A DNA stretch of 64,000 bases from Apostichopus japonicus (GCF_037975245.1 NC_092567.1:3147214-3211213), one strand, 5' to 3'. Shown: positions 24,391 through 38,180, counted from the stretch's first letter. Translations and numbers: made by a program. The notes: a model not told the origin generated them from the sequence alone.

Positions 24391-26698
24391 TTAGGTTTAA
24401 TTCTCCTTTAGTCTCACAAACAAGTAGAAACTTTAATAGATGCAGTAAATTAAACACTTTAAGGAAATAAAATGAAAAGTGAAACACAGAGAGCGTAATA
24501 TAAGGATTACTATAATGTACAGAACATTAGCAGCATAAATTATCATATTCAATCTTGTGCAGTTATGTAAGCTCACGTGATTGTATTGTCTTAAAAAGCT
24601 ATGGCTTTACTTAGGACTAAAATAACAACGTATGGTAAATGAAGGCGATAAAATATTAACAAGAGCCCAACGGTCACTATGGTTCCTTTGTAAGTGAATA
24701 TTAAAGTGTTGTATGCCATCACTCATTATCATAATATTTATGTATACATGTACCAGCTACTAAACAACAACTGTTTACCAAGTTTGGCTACAACCCGACT
24801 TACGGTTGCGGTGTTATTGCAATGGAGAGAAAATGTGGGCTCAGATGGTCCCAAAATATTGGGCCGCAAAATTCGGGCCCAAAGAAGTTGCCCCAAAATG
24901 CACTTTAGTTGGAAATAAAATCTGGTCCCACCAGCTCAAAAATGGGTGCGGAATTTGTTGGGGCCCAGATATTAACCAGCAACTGTATACCTAGTTTAGC
25001 TACAATCCGACAATAATACAACTACATAGCAAGTATGTCAAATATGCATCACTCAGTTGTTGAGTTATCACGGACTCAAGCAAGTGTCACAGACGCATAT
25101 ATACACGCGCGCCATCACCACCGCCAGGTTGGTTGCTACAGGTTCCTGTAGCCTTGACTCTTGTTAGATTTAAGACATTACGTAACCCATACGTCACAGT
25201 TGAAATCCAAATATAGTAAAAGGAGGAATAAAGAAACCATATAAAAGTGTAATCATGCACTCCTAGTTACCGAGTGTATGTGGATACAGTATGTAGAGAT
25301 TATAACAAAAGCATTACAAACATGTCTGCTTAAGAAAAAGTTAGAAATATTAATAGAATTATAAGCGTTTATGTATTGTTCTGAGTAGTAAAGTGTTAGT
25401 CGGGAAAGGGTGGGGGGGGGGGTTGGTAAGGGAGGTGGAGATATGGGTCTGGAATTTGGATGAATCGTATCGTTATATACAATTGGACCGATGAAGGATG
25501 TTATATACCCTGCACTCGAGGAGTGCGTGGAGGCTGAGAGTAGGTCACCAGCAATAAATGAACAGGGACACACGAGTAGGTGGAGCAAACATTTCTCTTC
25601 ATTTACGCAAGTAACGACGACTTTGTTACATACTAGGACAAAATTAAATTAAAATAAATACTGCATATTACCATTTAATTCCAATTCTACAATAAGCGTT
25701 CTGGTGGTGGTGCAAATGAATACTATAATATCTACTTGGTCTCCAATGTGGTGGGTACGTCATCCAACCCCTCCAACACTCCCTCCCCACCCCCACACCC
25801 GCCCTTCACATACACACAGAGAGTAAGGTAGGGATTGTGCTCTCTTTCTTCCCTCTCTCAATAGTTAACATCTAAGAGAAAAATAGTCTCATATAGTCTT
25901 CTATCTCTCTACAAGATCCATTTACAATGAATGTAAAAGTTACAGTCTTCATCAAGTCGCAATGCCGTTGTCTTGATAATATAGGCAATTGATGACGTCA
26001 CAATCATACTAGACTAGTTGCATGTGTATTTCACTGGAGCTCTATCTGGCACTGTTTGTAGTATTTGGAAGATATTACCAGTTTACAAACTAATCTTTAT
26101 TATATCCTTCCTCACTGAAATTACTGCCATCGTTTTGAGGATTGAGTGAATGACGTCACGATCCTGCTGATGATTGGCATCGAGAGATGAACAATCATTT
26201 TGCATTGATCTGTTATATAAAAATAAAATGATATATAGTAGGTAAACTTGTTATCGTAATAAATGGGACAAGCAAAATACTTATTAGTAGAACAATTGGG
26301 AAGTGATACCTATAATCAACCTCCTCCCCCGGAAAAAGCGCCAGCAGTACCATGAGCCAACCAGTAATTAAACCAACCAGCTAACCAAAACACCGCGACA
26401 CGGGAAACAAGCGAACGATGTCTCTGTTAATGGAAGGAGCTTATCACTCATTTCCATACATTTACTCATGGACCAGCTTAGTTAATGAAAAATATAATAA
26501 AACCAAGTATAGTTGAAGCAAATGATATCAGAGACCAGATAAAATTGGATATCACTGATATAGGAATACAAATTCTGGTTACTGATGGAGATTATTTTTA
26601 ATATATTAAGATTTTACAACTAAAAGTAGCTGACAATCACTGTGAACAAGTATAATTTTAAATACTAAGGTAGAGAGTAGTCAGCTGTATTGACTTAC
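24391..26698. other. Non-coding stretch
   Basis: AT-rich. 'caactgt.tacc.agttt.gctacaa.ccgac' occurs twice (near 24768 and 24979), bracketing a GGGCCCAAA-rich piece. Two TGACGTCA octamers lie at 25993 and about 26150. A G run sits near 25410-25425. No exon supported. Confidence 0.35.
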
Positions 26699-26763
26699 AG
26701 TTACTCCCGCCTTGCCTGGTTGAAGTTCGCCAGGCTTTTCTGATAACTCCTCTCATAGAATCC
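26699..26763 (-). CDS. Candidate exon of the minus-strand host gene (possibly last coding exon)
   Basis: A TTGTTTAG acceptor and a GTAAGT donor bracket 65 nt. Read in phase 0, which is what the exon at 33776-33811 would hand over, it gives GFYERSYQKSLANFNQARRE and then a stop two bases before the donor. It would therefore be a last coding exon followed by an intron in the 3' untranslated region, which is unusual. Another frame stays open throughout. Family not recognised. Confidence 0.3.
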
Positions 26764-28385
26764 CTAAACAAGAGGAAAAGTATAAGTAATGAATATGTAT
26801 AAGATAACACAGAAACAAAGACAATGCAGTAGATAGTTAAATGTTGTAAATCATCATATGCATCCATATTAAAAGTGTTATTTCAGATAAATCGATTCAT
26901 GTTACATTAAACTTTGCATGTTTGCAAATGTCTTGACGATTTTTTCCAGTTTATTATTATTATTTCAGTTATTATTTTAGGGATTTCTAACGAGTACGTC
27001 CTGCGAATATTTTTAGTAGTGAACATGATATACACATGGAGGCTAAATCCATGAAACCATGGTCACCTATGCTGTGGTCGCTTGAATCCATGCTTGAAAG
27101 GACTGATTTGTGAGGGTTGGATTCTACAAAGTTCTACTGTTCTCTTGAAATATTGAAAATAGGTATATAAATAACAAAATGAATAGAGTATGTCAACAAA
27201 TATTGACTCAAAGCACAAGGATGTCATCCTCTCCCAATCTAGAAAAGTGATTTCTGTGTAAAACTGGATTACTGTACAAGAATCAGTTCACTTATCTCCA
27301 CACCCCACCCTCTTCCCTGCCGGTAACCACCAGATGACCTATCCAGGGATTTCCCATTGATATCACGATGAATCAATCAATTCAACCAAATGTACTATCA
27401 CACATTGGTGCGATGCAGGGAACTGTTCCGTTCTGTTTTTAAGCTGATCCCGTCAACCTGAGTAGCCATTTTCAATGAAGCTGCAGGGTTTATCAATCTC
27501 ATCATCATTATAGTTCATTCATTAATTTAATCGTTACAAAACCATATCCAGGTCAGTATAGGGGCCAAATCAAACTGGACGTGATTATGCAATACAAAGG
27601 TGAGAGTTCAAGAGCTGGTGAAGGGTGCAACATTCTTAGGATGCTAAAATGACCTGTGTACTCCATTCTGAAGGTAACCTGAGTTTGATCTATTTATGTG
27701 GTTTATATATTTCCAGCTGGACCCCACCCCTCTCCCTTCTTCCTCTAGAACTTTGGAACCAATCGGATCAGTTCGTGTAAAAGTTAGGTAAAATGTTGGG
27801 TAGGCCGTGTCACTATCTGACATTCATACTGTTGTACCTTTAAAAGGAAATTCCCTGAATTGATCACTATTGTTATCTAACGGGATAATTATTTTAGTTG
27901 GTTTTCTTGACCATGCTAGACTGGGTTCTGCTTTATGTTTTGTTTTGACGGAACTTGTGTTATCATTAGCATCTTTTATATTCAGTGGAAAGCTTTTAAC
28001 AGTAAATGGGTTAATTATAAATGCATATCAAAATGCAAAAGACTATTGACAGTTTAAGTGTTAAATGCAAAAGACAGAGTCTTTGTTTGCTAGCGTTACC
28101 TTATTTTCCAAAACCATAATTTAATCATGGATAAATCGTTCAGTTTTATTAACCAGTCTTAATAACCGTCCCGATAACACCATGTTAAAGATGAACGGTG
28201 GAAAGGAGAGGGGAAGGGGAGGGAGTGACGGACTCAGACCAATGTTCAGAGGTGCTGAAAGCACTGCTCTGTGAATGTTCCCACGGTCAAGAGCTCGCTC
28301 AATACCCATTGTCAGTGGTCTTATTGGAGACACATTGCCTTCGCCTTGGAACTATACGAGCTGCTAATGTTCTGCCTTCCAACAG

Positions 28386-28423
28386 AAATACTTCATCACG
28401 TCAACTTATCCGTCACCTGCATG
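28386..28423 (+). other. Candidate micro-exon, copy 1
   Basis: TTCCAACAG acceptor, 38 nt, then GTGAGT donor. The partner in B2 (31746-31786, 41 nt) keeps both splice sites, and its 3-nt length difference preserves phase. One frame gives TSSRQLIRHLHG versus TSSRQLIRRMHG. This conservation hints at a coding micro-exon, but no flanking exons were identified. Confidence 0.3.
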
Positions 28424-28461
28424 GTGAGTACACACCCAATTTCAATTTCAAGTACATTTTC

Positions 28462-28462
<1 letters not shown>

Positions 28463-28535
<73 letters not shown>
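28463..28535. repeat. (TA)n microsatellite
   Basis: About 36 TA units, at the point where the duplicated copy B2 has only 'gtatataca' (31823-31830), so it expanded after the duplication. Ile-Tyr reading frames here are spurious. Confidence 0.95.
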
Positions 28536-28536
<1 letters not shown>

Positions 28537-29354
28537 ACGCTACTGTAGCATAAATACGTCCAAGCTGCACGTGTAAGCTACCGTCGTATTTGAAAATAAT
28601 TTAAATAGGCCCTAGGAAGGCAGATAAAGCGTGACGTGAAATCAGTTCTCATGTTCATTCTGGGTCAACGCTGACATTATTCGATACTAAACGCACATAA
28701 GAACTTTATTAGTCAGCTGGATTAGTCAGGTTTTCACAACATATAACCTAAAAATTAAAAATAATAAGCAAAATGTAACCTCCTCAGTTGATGTTACATG
28801 TGTCATCTGTTTTTAAATGTATTTAGGCAACGAAATGTTAAAGATTAATGTTAATTAATATTTCAAAATAATTTTCGTTTAGAGAGAAAAAAAAGATGAG
28901 TAACTGTAATTCATTGTCTGCTCATTTGGACTAACATTAGAAAGGTTTGGTACAATATTCAGAAATTGGCTTTCATATTGCAAAGAAAAAAACAGACTAA
29001 AAACCACCGTAACAAAAATAAGTATACCAGGTTGTGCTAAATAAATAATAAATTAATTGAGATATGAACCAGCCTAAACCATTTCAAAATCTTACTTGAG
29101 TCTTTGAACAGACACACATTTGGGAAGTATATTGCTCAATATTTTTTTAATTTTTTTTTTAAAGTTTATGTTGGAAGAAATTCAACTCTCATACACGCAG
29201 CTTCAACTTAAATCACTATAGTGTCGTTAGCTACCTACACCGTTGCTGTCATATCTTTTATATAAACGGACCCGAACTGGAACTTACCTGATGCACCCTC
29301 CTCCATTTAATCCACTATGTAAGGGATTACGGTATTGACATGTAACAGGATATG

Positions 29355-32300
29355 ATTTTAGTTGATTTTCTTGACCATGCTAGACCGGGTTCTGCTTTAT
29401 GTTTTGTTTTGACGGAACTTGTGTTACCATTAGTTTTATCTTCAGTGGAAAGCTATTAACAGTTTAGGGGTTAATTATAAATGCATATTATAGTGCGAAA
29501 GACTATTAACAGTGTAAACGTTAAATGCGAAAGACAGAGTCTTTCTTGCTAGCGTTACCTTATTTGCCCAAACTATCATTTAATTATGGATAATTCGTTC
29601 AGATGTATAAACAAGTCTTAATAACCGGCCTAATAACACCAGGTTAGAGATGAACGGTGGAAGGGGGAGGGGCGGACTCAGACCGATGTTCAGGGGTGCT
29701 GAATGCACTGCCCTGTGGATGTTCCCAAGGTCAAGAGCACGCTCAATACCAATTGTCAGTGGTCTAGTTTGAACCGAAGACATTATGCCTACGAAGCCTT
29801 AAATACTCCGGGGGTTCTCCCTCAGGACCCATCCCAGCTGGCGAGTAACTTGGAGTCCACAAGGGGATGAGTTTAATCCATTCCCCTCCCGTCACTTCCG
29901 CACCGCCGATGAAAATGACAGTTGATGTCGATTAGATTTTTCATCACCATTTAAAGCCTAGACGCGACGGCGATTTTGTTCATCAATGAAAAGAAGTTTG
30001 AAAGTATTTGATGCATCCCGGGCCCCCAAATCGAAAATATACACAACGATCATATAATAGACTCCTGTCCGCCCTTCCCGTGGCATCCGGGAATTTCTGG
30101 CTACCATAGTACTATTGCCTGGAAACATGTTAGTTTGCTGGTAATAGGGCTATAGTCATAGGCGTAAGAGGCGGGGAGCTGGAGGCTGCAGCGCCCCCCC
30201 CCCCACCCACCAACCAAATATTTTTGTGAAACTTCGGGCAATATGCTGATAAATTTTCGGCACCTACTGAAAGAAAAAATAAATTGCAATGATGTAGCTA
30301 AAGGAAATCAATGAAGACTAAATAACCTTGCAATTATGAGCATTGAACGAGAGTTTAGGAACATAATAATGCAAGAACAAATGGAAGACATTATACATAT
30401 TTTTGAAAGCAGGCGGGGCCGAAATTCTACTTTCATTGACAACATTTTTTACAGCTAAACGATTCAACCAGTCATGCATAATATGCACAACTGTTTGAGG
30501 AGATGTCGGTGAATGAAATGCCTGGTGATTTGAATTGCACCAGTACCTATATATTCGGTAATTCACCAGTGTGTTTTTCAATGGCTTTACTGATATTATT
30601 ATGATCATTATTATTGTAACGACTTGCCCGAACATAATAACCAATATGGAAGTTTAATAACACGGCAAATGATTGTATGTAATTTGCATGCGATGTTATA
30701 ACCGATGCATGCCTATATATGTACATTAGCACGTTGAACGCGCGCGTAGAGCGCGAAAAATGATGGTTATACCTTTCGGGCAAGTCGTACCAAAAAAAAA
30801 AAAATCAATTGGGCTCTTACGCTATAGTAACAATAAGACTTGACCTCGTTTTGTTTTTTGAGAGATGGGAGAGATGGGAGAGATAGAAGTTATAGTAATA
30901 GTGAGTGAAGAAGAGACACAGATTTGTGTTTTGTTTGGACAAAGAGAATCAAAACGAAAACCCTGTCAAAACAAGAAATTGAAAGTCAGATTACTTTCTT
31001 ACAATTCCGGAACGACGAACCAGATATCAAGATGCTTGGAAGCTGTAACACATTGTAGAAAATATGAACTGGAAACACTTTTGGTGTCACGTGATGCAAA
31101 TGATTTGACATATATATGTTTTATTTGCTAATTTTTCGCTCTATTGTGTTGACTTTACAATGAACGTGAATCCAGTGTTAACCATATGAGTCGCACAATT
31201 AATCAAAATGAATGTCTCGTAAAACACGAATTACCTACTATTTATTTCTTACTATATTGTTAGTTTCTCTGTACAGTATCAGTATAGCGTTTCATAATTC
31301 AAAATGAAAGGTAATCCGGACGTTGAAGGGTTAAACTGACCGATGTTTATGTAAGTATTGTTAAAGTTTTGACGGTTGAATGTTCGACATCCAAGGGCAA
31401 TTTGCTTCCTTCATCTATGAAAATAGCTATAGATCTAAGTAATTAATTAATATTGTTCCTGTATCTCCATGGTTACACCTTACCGTTTGGTCCAATATTT
31501 CTACAGACCCCATATATTAAGATGTATTACAACGATTCTACTATGAGTGACTTCTTACACTTCGCCGAAGAAAGTTGATGGACAAAGGACGTCCATGAAG
31601 AGGGATGGGGTGGGGTTATTTTAACTTTTTCATCTAACTTTGGGTAACAAACTCTAGTTTTAAACAACGTAGTCAGACGAATCCTCCCTTCCTCCCACCG
31701 CCCTGAAACAATGGAACTACAAGCCGCTAGTTTTATGCCTTTCAGGAGAAAAACTTCATCACGTCAACTCATCCGTCGCATGCATGGTGAGTAAACACCC
31801 AATTTCCCTTAGTAAAATTTCGTATATACAATGCGTCATGTAGCAGTAATACACCTTAGCTGCAAGTGTACGCTGACGTCGTATTTGAAAATAATTAAAA
31901 TGAGCCCTACGAAGAAAGATAAAACGTGCCTTGAAATCAGCTTTTATGTTCATTCTGAACAAACGTTGACATTATACTAAACGCCCATAAGATCATTATT
32001 TGTGAGCTGGATAAGTCAGATATATAATGTAACAAATTGAATTAAAAAGCAACATGGAACCTCCTTAGTTGGTGTTATATGTGTCACCTGTTTGTAAATG
32101 TGTTTAGGCAACGATATGTTAATGATCAATGTTTTCATTTATTTTCCAAAATAAAATTTCATGTAGAGGAAAAAATATGTATAATTGTAACTCATTGCTA
32201 GCTCATTTTGACTAACATTAGAAAGGTTTTGTACAATATTCAGAAATTGGCTTTCATTTTGCAAAAAAAAACAGACTAAAAACCACCGTAAAGAAATTAA

Positions 32301-32610
32301 CTGTACCAGGTTGTGCTAATAAATAGTAAATTAATTGAGATATGAACCAGCGTAAACCATCTCGAAATCTTACTTGAGGCTTTGAACTGACACACATTTG
32401 GGAAGTATATTGATCAATAAATGTATTTTTTTAGTTTATGTTGGAAGAGAGTCAACTCTCATGCACGCAGCTTTATCCAAATCACTATAGTGTCGTTAGC
32501 TACATACGCCATTGCTATCATGTCTTTTATATAAGCGGACCCGAAGTGGAACTTGATTGATGCACCCCTCCTACATGTAATCCACTCTGTAATGGATTAC
32601 GGTATGACGT
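29355..32610. repeat. Tandem duplication, copy 2 (A2, ~1.9-kb interruption, B2)
   Basis: A2 is 29355-29765 and B2 is 31708-32610. The interruption (29766-31707) contains a hAT-MITE-like left end near 30150 and minus-strand frames at 30318-30644 that I do not recognise. B2 repeats the micro-exon-like 31746-31786. Confidence 0.7.
30146..30270. mobile_element. hAT-MITE-like end fragment
   Basis: Sequence 'cataggcgtaagaggcgggg' with a nearby poly-C tract has the style of GGCGTAGGA-type hAT MITE ends. No opposite end was found. Confidence 0.35.
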
Positions 32611-33412
32611 CATCACTCAGTCACTAAAACATCAACCGTTCATTTCTACTAGTTTCCTTATATGTCATATAACAACAGTTCGCTACCAGATAGTGATTTT
32701 ATGACACAGTGTATGCTCTCGTTTCACCATAATTCATGATGCTATCACCCAACGGATACCCTCCTAAACCATCCCCAACTCCTCCCCGACCCCAGGGAAT
32801 GATTTTATTATATTAAAAAATACCGGAATAGAGATTTATGGTAGATTTGAGTATATACTTCTACAGTTAGCCCTTTGAGTGTAGAGAAAACTGTTACCCT
32901 ATAAAAGTGAGATTACAAATGTTTATTTTTTTATATCAGTTCCTTTCACGGTTAATAAACTGTGGAAAAAATGTCAGGGAGAAATTAATGAACAAAGGAT
33001 TTTCTAAAAGAAATTTAAAATATCTTCTTGATACTTTTTGAATTGCTCACGAATTATGATATGCACTACAGCAGAGTGAAATAAAATAATCATGAAGCAT
33101 CTGCCGGTGGGAGGGGGGGGGCGGATTGACAGTTTAAAAGTTATATTCCAATATTGTGTGAGGCTTGTAACACACCATAACACCTGACTAAACTTATTTT
33201 AAAGTCTATCCGTTTCTTTGTTTATCATTTCTTTGACTGTGTGTGCGGAAGGAAGATTATTTTGGCCGCATCTAAACTTGACATTGAGAACAGTGCTATC
33301 ACCAGTACGAGGCATAAACTTGTAACTGGCCTATCTGAATTCCCTGTTCGATACACGACAATGATAAATCTTTCCCCCTGATGAAAAAGAAAGTCTAATA
33401 CTCTTTTGTCCA
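32611..33412. other. Non-coding stretch
   Basis: No feature recognised apart from one TGACGTCA (32605-32612) and a G-rich tract near 33110. Confidence 0.35.
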
Positions 33413-33690
33413 GGCGCGTAGCCAGGAATTTGCCAAGGGAGGGGCGAAACTGTAGATTCGGCATTGCAAACTATCTAAGCGTAGCGCCACCATGATTGGC
33501 GCGAAGCGTACAAGAAAATTTTGGCTGTAAATGCCTCCCAGATCGCCGGAAATGGCACTTCCCATGCCTTGTAAGTTGCATCTTAGCATTTTCTCTTTTG
33601 AAGATACTAGCGATATCATAAAAACCTTTAAAAATTTTGTAAAAAATATGCTCAAGGGTGGGGGGAGCGGCTGCTTTTGTTTTATTTCTT
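33413..33690. mobile_element. hAT-type MITE fragment
   Basis: Starts CAGGCGCGTAGCCAGGAATTT and continues 'gggaggggcgaaac', the usual opening of CAGGGGCGTAGCCAGG-type hAT MITEs. The right end was not located, so boundaries are approximate. Confidence 0.45.
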
Positions 33691-33775
33691 TGTTCAACAT
33701 TAATTAATACCTCTTTGTTTGTTATTAACATTACCGTTACTAATTAACAGGAATATGAATATTTGTCTCTCTTAC

Positions 33776-33811
33776 CTCTTCTCCTGGAAGATTGCCCAGT
33801 CCGTCACAGGC
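33776..33811 (-). CDS. Exon of the minus-strand host gene
   Basis: A strong polypyrimidine acceptor (TTTCTCTTCCTTTCAG) and GTAAGA donor bracket exactly 36 nt, translating in phase 0 as ACDGLGNLPGEE. It continues the phase left by the exon at 38119-38180. The combined motif (an aromatic/tryptophan strand, then LPGE) is reminiscent of kelch-type beta-propeller blades, but two short exons are too little to be sure. Confidence 0.45.
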
Positions 33812-34086
33812 CTGAAAGGAAGAGAAATATTATATTTCATTAGATTTTGAAATGGAATTTCAGGAAAATATAATATGGCGAAGCAAACAATGTATAAGTT
33901 AGAATGATATCTCTTCAAAAATATCGCAGTAAATTATTCCTGGCAGGTAAACACACATCTGCATTGAACACACTAAAGTCAATAAAGGAGACAGACTCGT
34001 CAATGTAAGATGCACGGACTTAATAACATTAATATAAACATCAGCTTTGAAGGGAAGACATACTGTAGTTAGTTTTAAACCAGTCA

Positions 34087-34146
34087 TCAAACACTGAGTG
34101 ACGTCATCAAACACTGAGTGACGTCATCAAAAATTGAGTGACGTCA
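34087..34146. repeat. Three 20-bp repeats, each with a TGACGTCA palindrome
   Basis: 'acactgagtgacgtcatcaa' is repeated with an exact 20-bp period, placing TGACGTCA at 34099, 34119 and 34139. TGACGTCA is the full cAMP-response/ATF-CREB site. A regulatory role is inference only. Confidence 0.8.
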
Positions 34147-37100
34147 TAATGACCAACTTCTCACTGAGATGATCAGATGGATACAATGGGCAACAGAGAA
34201 GATGACGAGTAGGGAAAAGAGGGCAGTATTTAAAGATAGGCCCCAGAACATCGTTGTCAGAAAAGAACAAATCCTTGCTTAGTCCACAAAGCAGCATATT
34301 GGTAACAACCCCCCCCCCCCCCCCTTCGTCTAAGATGGTCTGTTTCTATCGTATTGTTAGTAGTGTAAAGATATCCATCAAAGTTTTGGAAATGTAGTTG
34401 TCTGGTCAAAATATACAAATAAGAGACACAGTGGGATAATTAAATAGATATGTTAACAATTTAAACATTTCACTAAATATAATAAACCTTGCACAAATTT
34501 GTTTCATTTCTAAATTTACCCTGTCTATGTATGTTCAAATGGAAGTTTGTACATGCGCACAAAAGACGTTTCTTGATAGTTAAATAAAATCTTAAGTTTA
34601 ACACCTTTGGTTGAACTTTAATGCAGTCACCTCTAGTTTGATTTTCCTTGCATGTTAAAATACATCTAGTTGATGAAATCTCCCTAAATAAAACACACTT
34701 GTTTCTTTGTTTCAAGTTAAAACCAGAGCTGCCGTTTCATTTATAAGCCTACTTGGACCCACATATTTATGTCAGTCACTCTAATCTAAATAACTTATAA
34801 CATATAATCAATAGGGATCCCTCAAATCCCATTGCAACTGACACTATTAGAACGAGTAACATTTACTATAACTTTGCTGCGTACAGTGACGTCACAACGT
34901 TAAGATTCTAGAGATGAAAATTATGCATCGATATTTTCACCAATAAAACATTTTTGACTGATTAGTTGTGATGCTTTTTAACAAAATTCAGAAGCAATAT
35001 ACGGCACGGGCTTAAAATATATTTATATCCGTGACGTAGTATCTTGAAACAAAAACTTATTCATGTGCGTGCTCATTTTCAACATTGTGTTCGTATACAG
35101 CGTCACATAATACGTGTCTACGGTTATATGGTTACCATGGTATCTAGACAACAGAACGAAGCAGTAGTATAATTGCCCGCCACACACTAACTGGTATTAT
35201 GGTCTTGTTGTGTAAATGTGCGTGGAAAGTGATTAATCACAGCTCCACCGAATCATCGGTAATGATTTACACCACAGAGAGAATCTGGTGCCACTAAAAC
35301 AAAAATATTTGCAAGATCTTCTTCTACAGTTTATTACAAATCCCGAATATAATATTTTCACAAATTACAAAATAGTCTTCAATCTTCTTTCATTCTATCA
35401 ATAAACGTATCATCTTTTCCTTCATTTATATCAATCGCCAAAATGTCCAGCATTCACATTCTGGAAAACGGTGAGTCGGATGTTCACAAGCAATTTCGTT
35501 TATCTATGCACTCCACACACAAATCACTGGCAATGTAAACCCGTTTCTGGTATGATTTCAAAACCATACAAAGAACAACAATCTTAAATCGCGCTGCTTC
35601 GCATCGGTCACCATCCGTTACATTACCAGTTCATCCTCATTTCTGACCATAAACTACAGGTATTTAATGTCCTATACACGTGAGTGTACGTGGAACCGTC
35701 GCAGAAACATTTACCTTGATAAATTTGAGTAAATAATTGAGTAAGATTGAACTTAGAAGAAAGGATAGCAAAAGTGTACTTCTGTACTTCATGTTCTACT
35801 GAATGTTGAAATGCTATGTTCGTTTGTTAGTTATCATACCAATGCTCGTGATTCACTTACAGACTTTTATCTCAAAAAATATATTTTAAAGATATGTATT
35901 TCTGTTCACTTCCAGATTTTTATAAGTTTGTTTCTATACGTTTGGAATAAACGTGATACAAACGTCTACGTGAGTTTTTCCTGTATTATTTGGCGCCCTC
36001 AACTCTCCACCCAATCCTAGACACTAACAATAAGTAATTAATGAGACTGGAAGGTTCGGATGTGGCAATCAACTATCCTATACACTTGAAGATAATTCTT
36101 AAGATAAATAAGCAATTAGCAGATAACATATCATGAATATTTAAATCAGATTATCAGTTACCGACTAAACCGTTGTTGGAACAACTCCACCCACCCTCCC
36201 CGTCGTCGAATGTATGTATTTTGGTGTCTGTTCTAAACACGAGGGAAATAATACGAATATTTGTCTTATATTAATATTTTATCAAGTGAGTGCATATATT
36301 TTAGTTACCGTGGTATCCGTACAAGATAACAACAAAGCGGGTTGGTAGAGCTACACATATATAATACAGAGTTTCTTTCTGTTTTCTAATATATTCCCAT
36401 TTTACACAAATACAATTATTCACCCCCAAGAAAAAAGGGAAAAAAAGAGAAAAAAAGAAGAGTATTAGATCGGAACCCTTGAAATGTCATTAATAAAAAT
36501 AGCTCCTCTTCACTTCATATATACAAACAATGACAAGCATTACCATTCAGAAGAATATACCAGAGTTTATTGGTTTTAAAAAAAAAACCAGACCAGTCCT
36601 TTCATTATATTTAAGCCTGCTTAGACACACACACTTATGCCAGTCACGTATACACTAATCTGGATAACTCTAATAATTTAAGCAAGTGATCATTCAAGCT
36701 TACTTAGCAACACAGTTAATTTATTAGCAAGATTTAATACAATAGAAGAATACCATAATGGATATTTCTAGCTTCTGTATTTTGTGTTGTTTTTGCTACA
36801 ATCTGCTGGTAACAAACTTGACCGTTAAAGGAAAGATAAGGACCTTGAAAACTTAATGTTACTTTATTTCACCAAAATCACACCAGGAAAGATGAGTGTA
36901 GACAGATATATTAAAGGTTTGAAACAAACAAATGATACATGACAATAACTTTGTGGGACCTATTATTGTCTGAATCTGATTAAACGATAAATAACTCACT
37001 AATAAGAAGCAGTCATGTGGTTGTAACAACATACCTAGATCTCTTAATTAGTTGCAGGGATATCCAGTTATGTGTGAATACTATATGGATTGGTCAACGT

Positions 37101-38118
37101 TACAACCTATTACGTAGCATGCAGCTTTATTTAAATTTATTAAAACCTTTACGCATTGAATAAATTCTCAACATTATTTGAGTTTAACACCAAGAGAGTA
37201 TAGAAATCAACTTAAATTAAGTTTTTAGGGTCAAATTCCACATACATCTGTTCCTATTACTAACTTCCAAATTTTACCCATCACCATCCTGTGCATTTGA
37301 CCAATTCGCAAAGAACTATAGAAATGGGTAAATTTAATTTGATTAGATATTACTTGAATCAAGACCAACAATTTAAAGTAATGTATCTCTTAGTGTTATA
37401 ATGTTGCATGGAAGACCCACGTCTCACACCATCAGAAAAAAAAACTAAAAACCTAAACATGACCAGTTAAAACCAGAGAGCTGGTACAGTAAGATACAAG
37501 GTCAGTTAAACGGACTGTTACGACTGTTGGTATGTGCTATAATGAACAGTTACACATAAATTACAAAAACATACCCGTTCAATATGATTTATAACATTCT
37601 ACGCTTTCATCTCAGAATAAACGTGAAGTTTATTGGATGCAAATTCACAACCTCGAATATTAATACAAAGGCATGTGTCAAAAACGATTGTACAATATAC
37701 AGCAAACCTGTCCAAAAGGCAATCTTTTAGCTATAGCTATATGTTTGCAATATTAAACTGGCATAGAAATTGTACTGGTGTGTCAATATAGAACTGAACG
37801 CTGAATGAGATTAATTTAGATAATGTTCACACCCAAGATTCCATCCGCTCTCTCCACAACCAATAACCCCCCTGCCCCCTGCCCCCCTGCCCCCCCCCCC
37901 CTTGGAAGTAGGAGCGGGAAGATGTCTTAAAGTTCTTTCTTTACGTCAGCACTTCTAATATTACCAGCAACACGTACACTTCACATATAATGTATCACTA
38001 CATTGATTTGTTTACACTTACTGAGGACTGAAACAGTGCTAGGGCAGCATACCGCAAATAAGCTGACCAGACTTGCATTATGAGCAATAGCTGAAAGAAA
38101 GGTGATCAAACTCGTTAC
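34147..38118. other. Long non-coding, probably intronic, stretch
   Basis: AT-rich with C/G tracts near 34310 and 37870 and a TGACGTCA at 34887. A possible plus-strand first exon (MSSIHILENG at 35443-35470, followed by GTGAGT) stands alone. If the minus-strand exons at 33776 and 38119 belong together, 33812-38118 is their intron. Confidence 0.35.
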
Positions 38119-38180
38119 CTGCCATTGACCGGTTTGTAGATTCAGACGACGACAATTGTTCCAGTCGATACTATTCCAAA
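38119..38180 (-). CDS. Exon of the minus-strand host gene (kelch-like motif)
   Basis: Acceptor TTTTTCATCAG and donor GTAACG bracket 62 nt: two bases completing a split codon, then WNSIDWNNCRRLNLQTGQWQ. The NLQTGQW core is typical of a kelch blade strand. The exon ends in phase 0, matching 33776-33811. Upstream exons were not found; the Harbinger element H2 begins about 800 bp further upstream. Best seen as a fragment of a real host gene, but the family assignment is tentative. Confidence 0.5.

Larger units (their letters stand above)
27895..29350. repeat. Tandem duplication, copy 1 (segments A1 and B1)
   Basis: A1 (27895-28325, marked by 'ttctgctttatgttttgttttgacgg') matches A2 at 29355-29765. 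B1 (28345-29340, marked by 'cttcatcacgtcaact' and 'tcagaaattggctttcat') matches B2 at 31708-32610. The order A1-B1-A2-B2 means one unit of about 1.45 kb was duplicated in tandem, with about 1.9 kb of extra sequence now separating A2 from B2. Divergence is substantial. Confidence 0.75.

Noticed and set aside
28198-28576. Frames ending in (Ile-Tyr)n
   Set aside because: The repeated part is the (TA)n microsatellite.
35443-35470. Plus-strand first exon (MSSIHILENG with GTGAGT donor)
   Set aside because: A single short exon without a following partner; such start-plus-donor combinations arise by chance.
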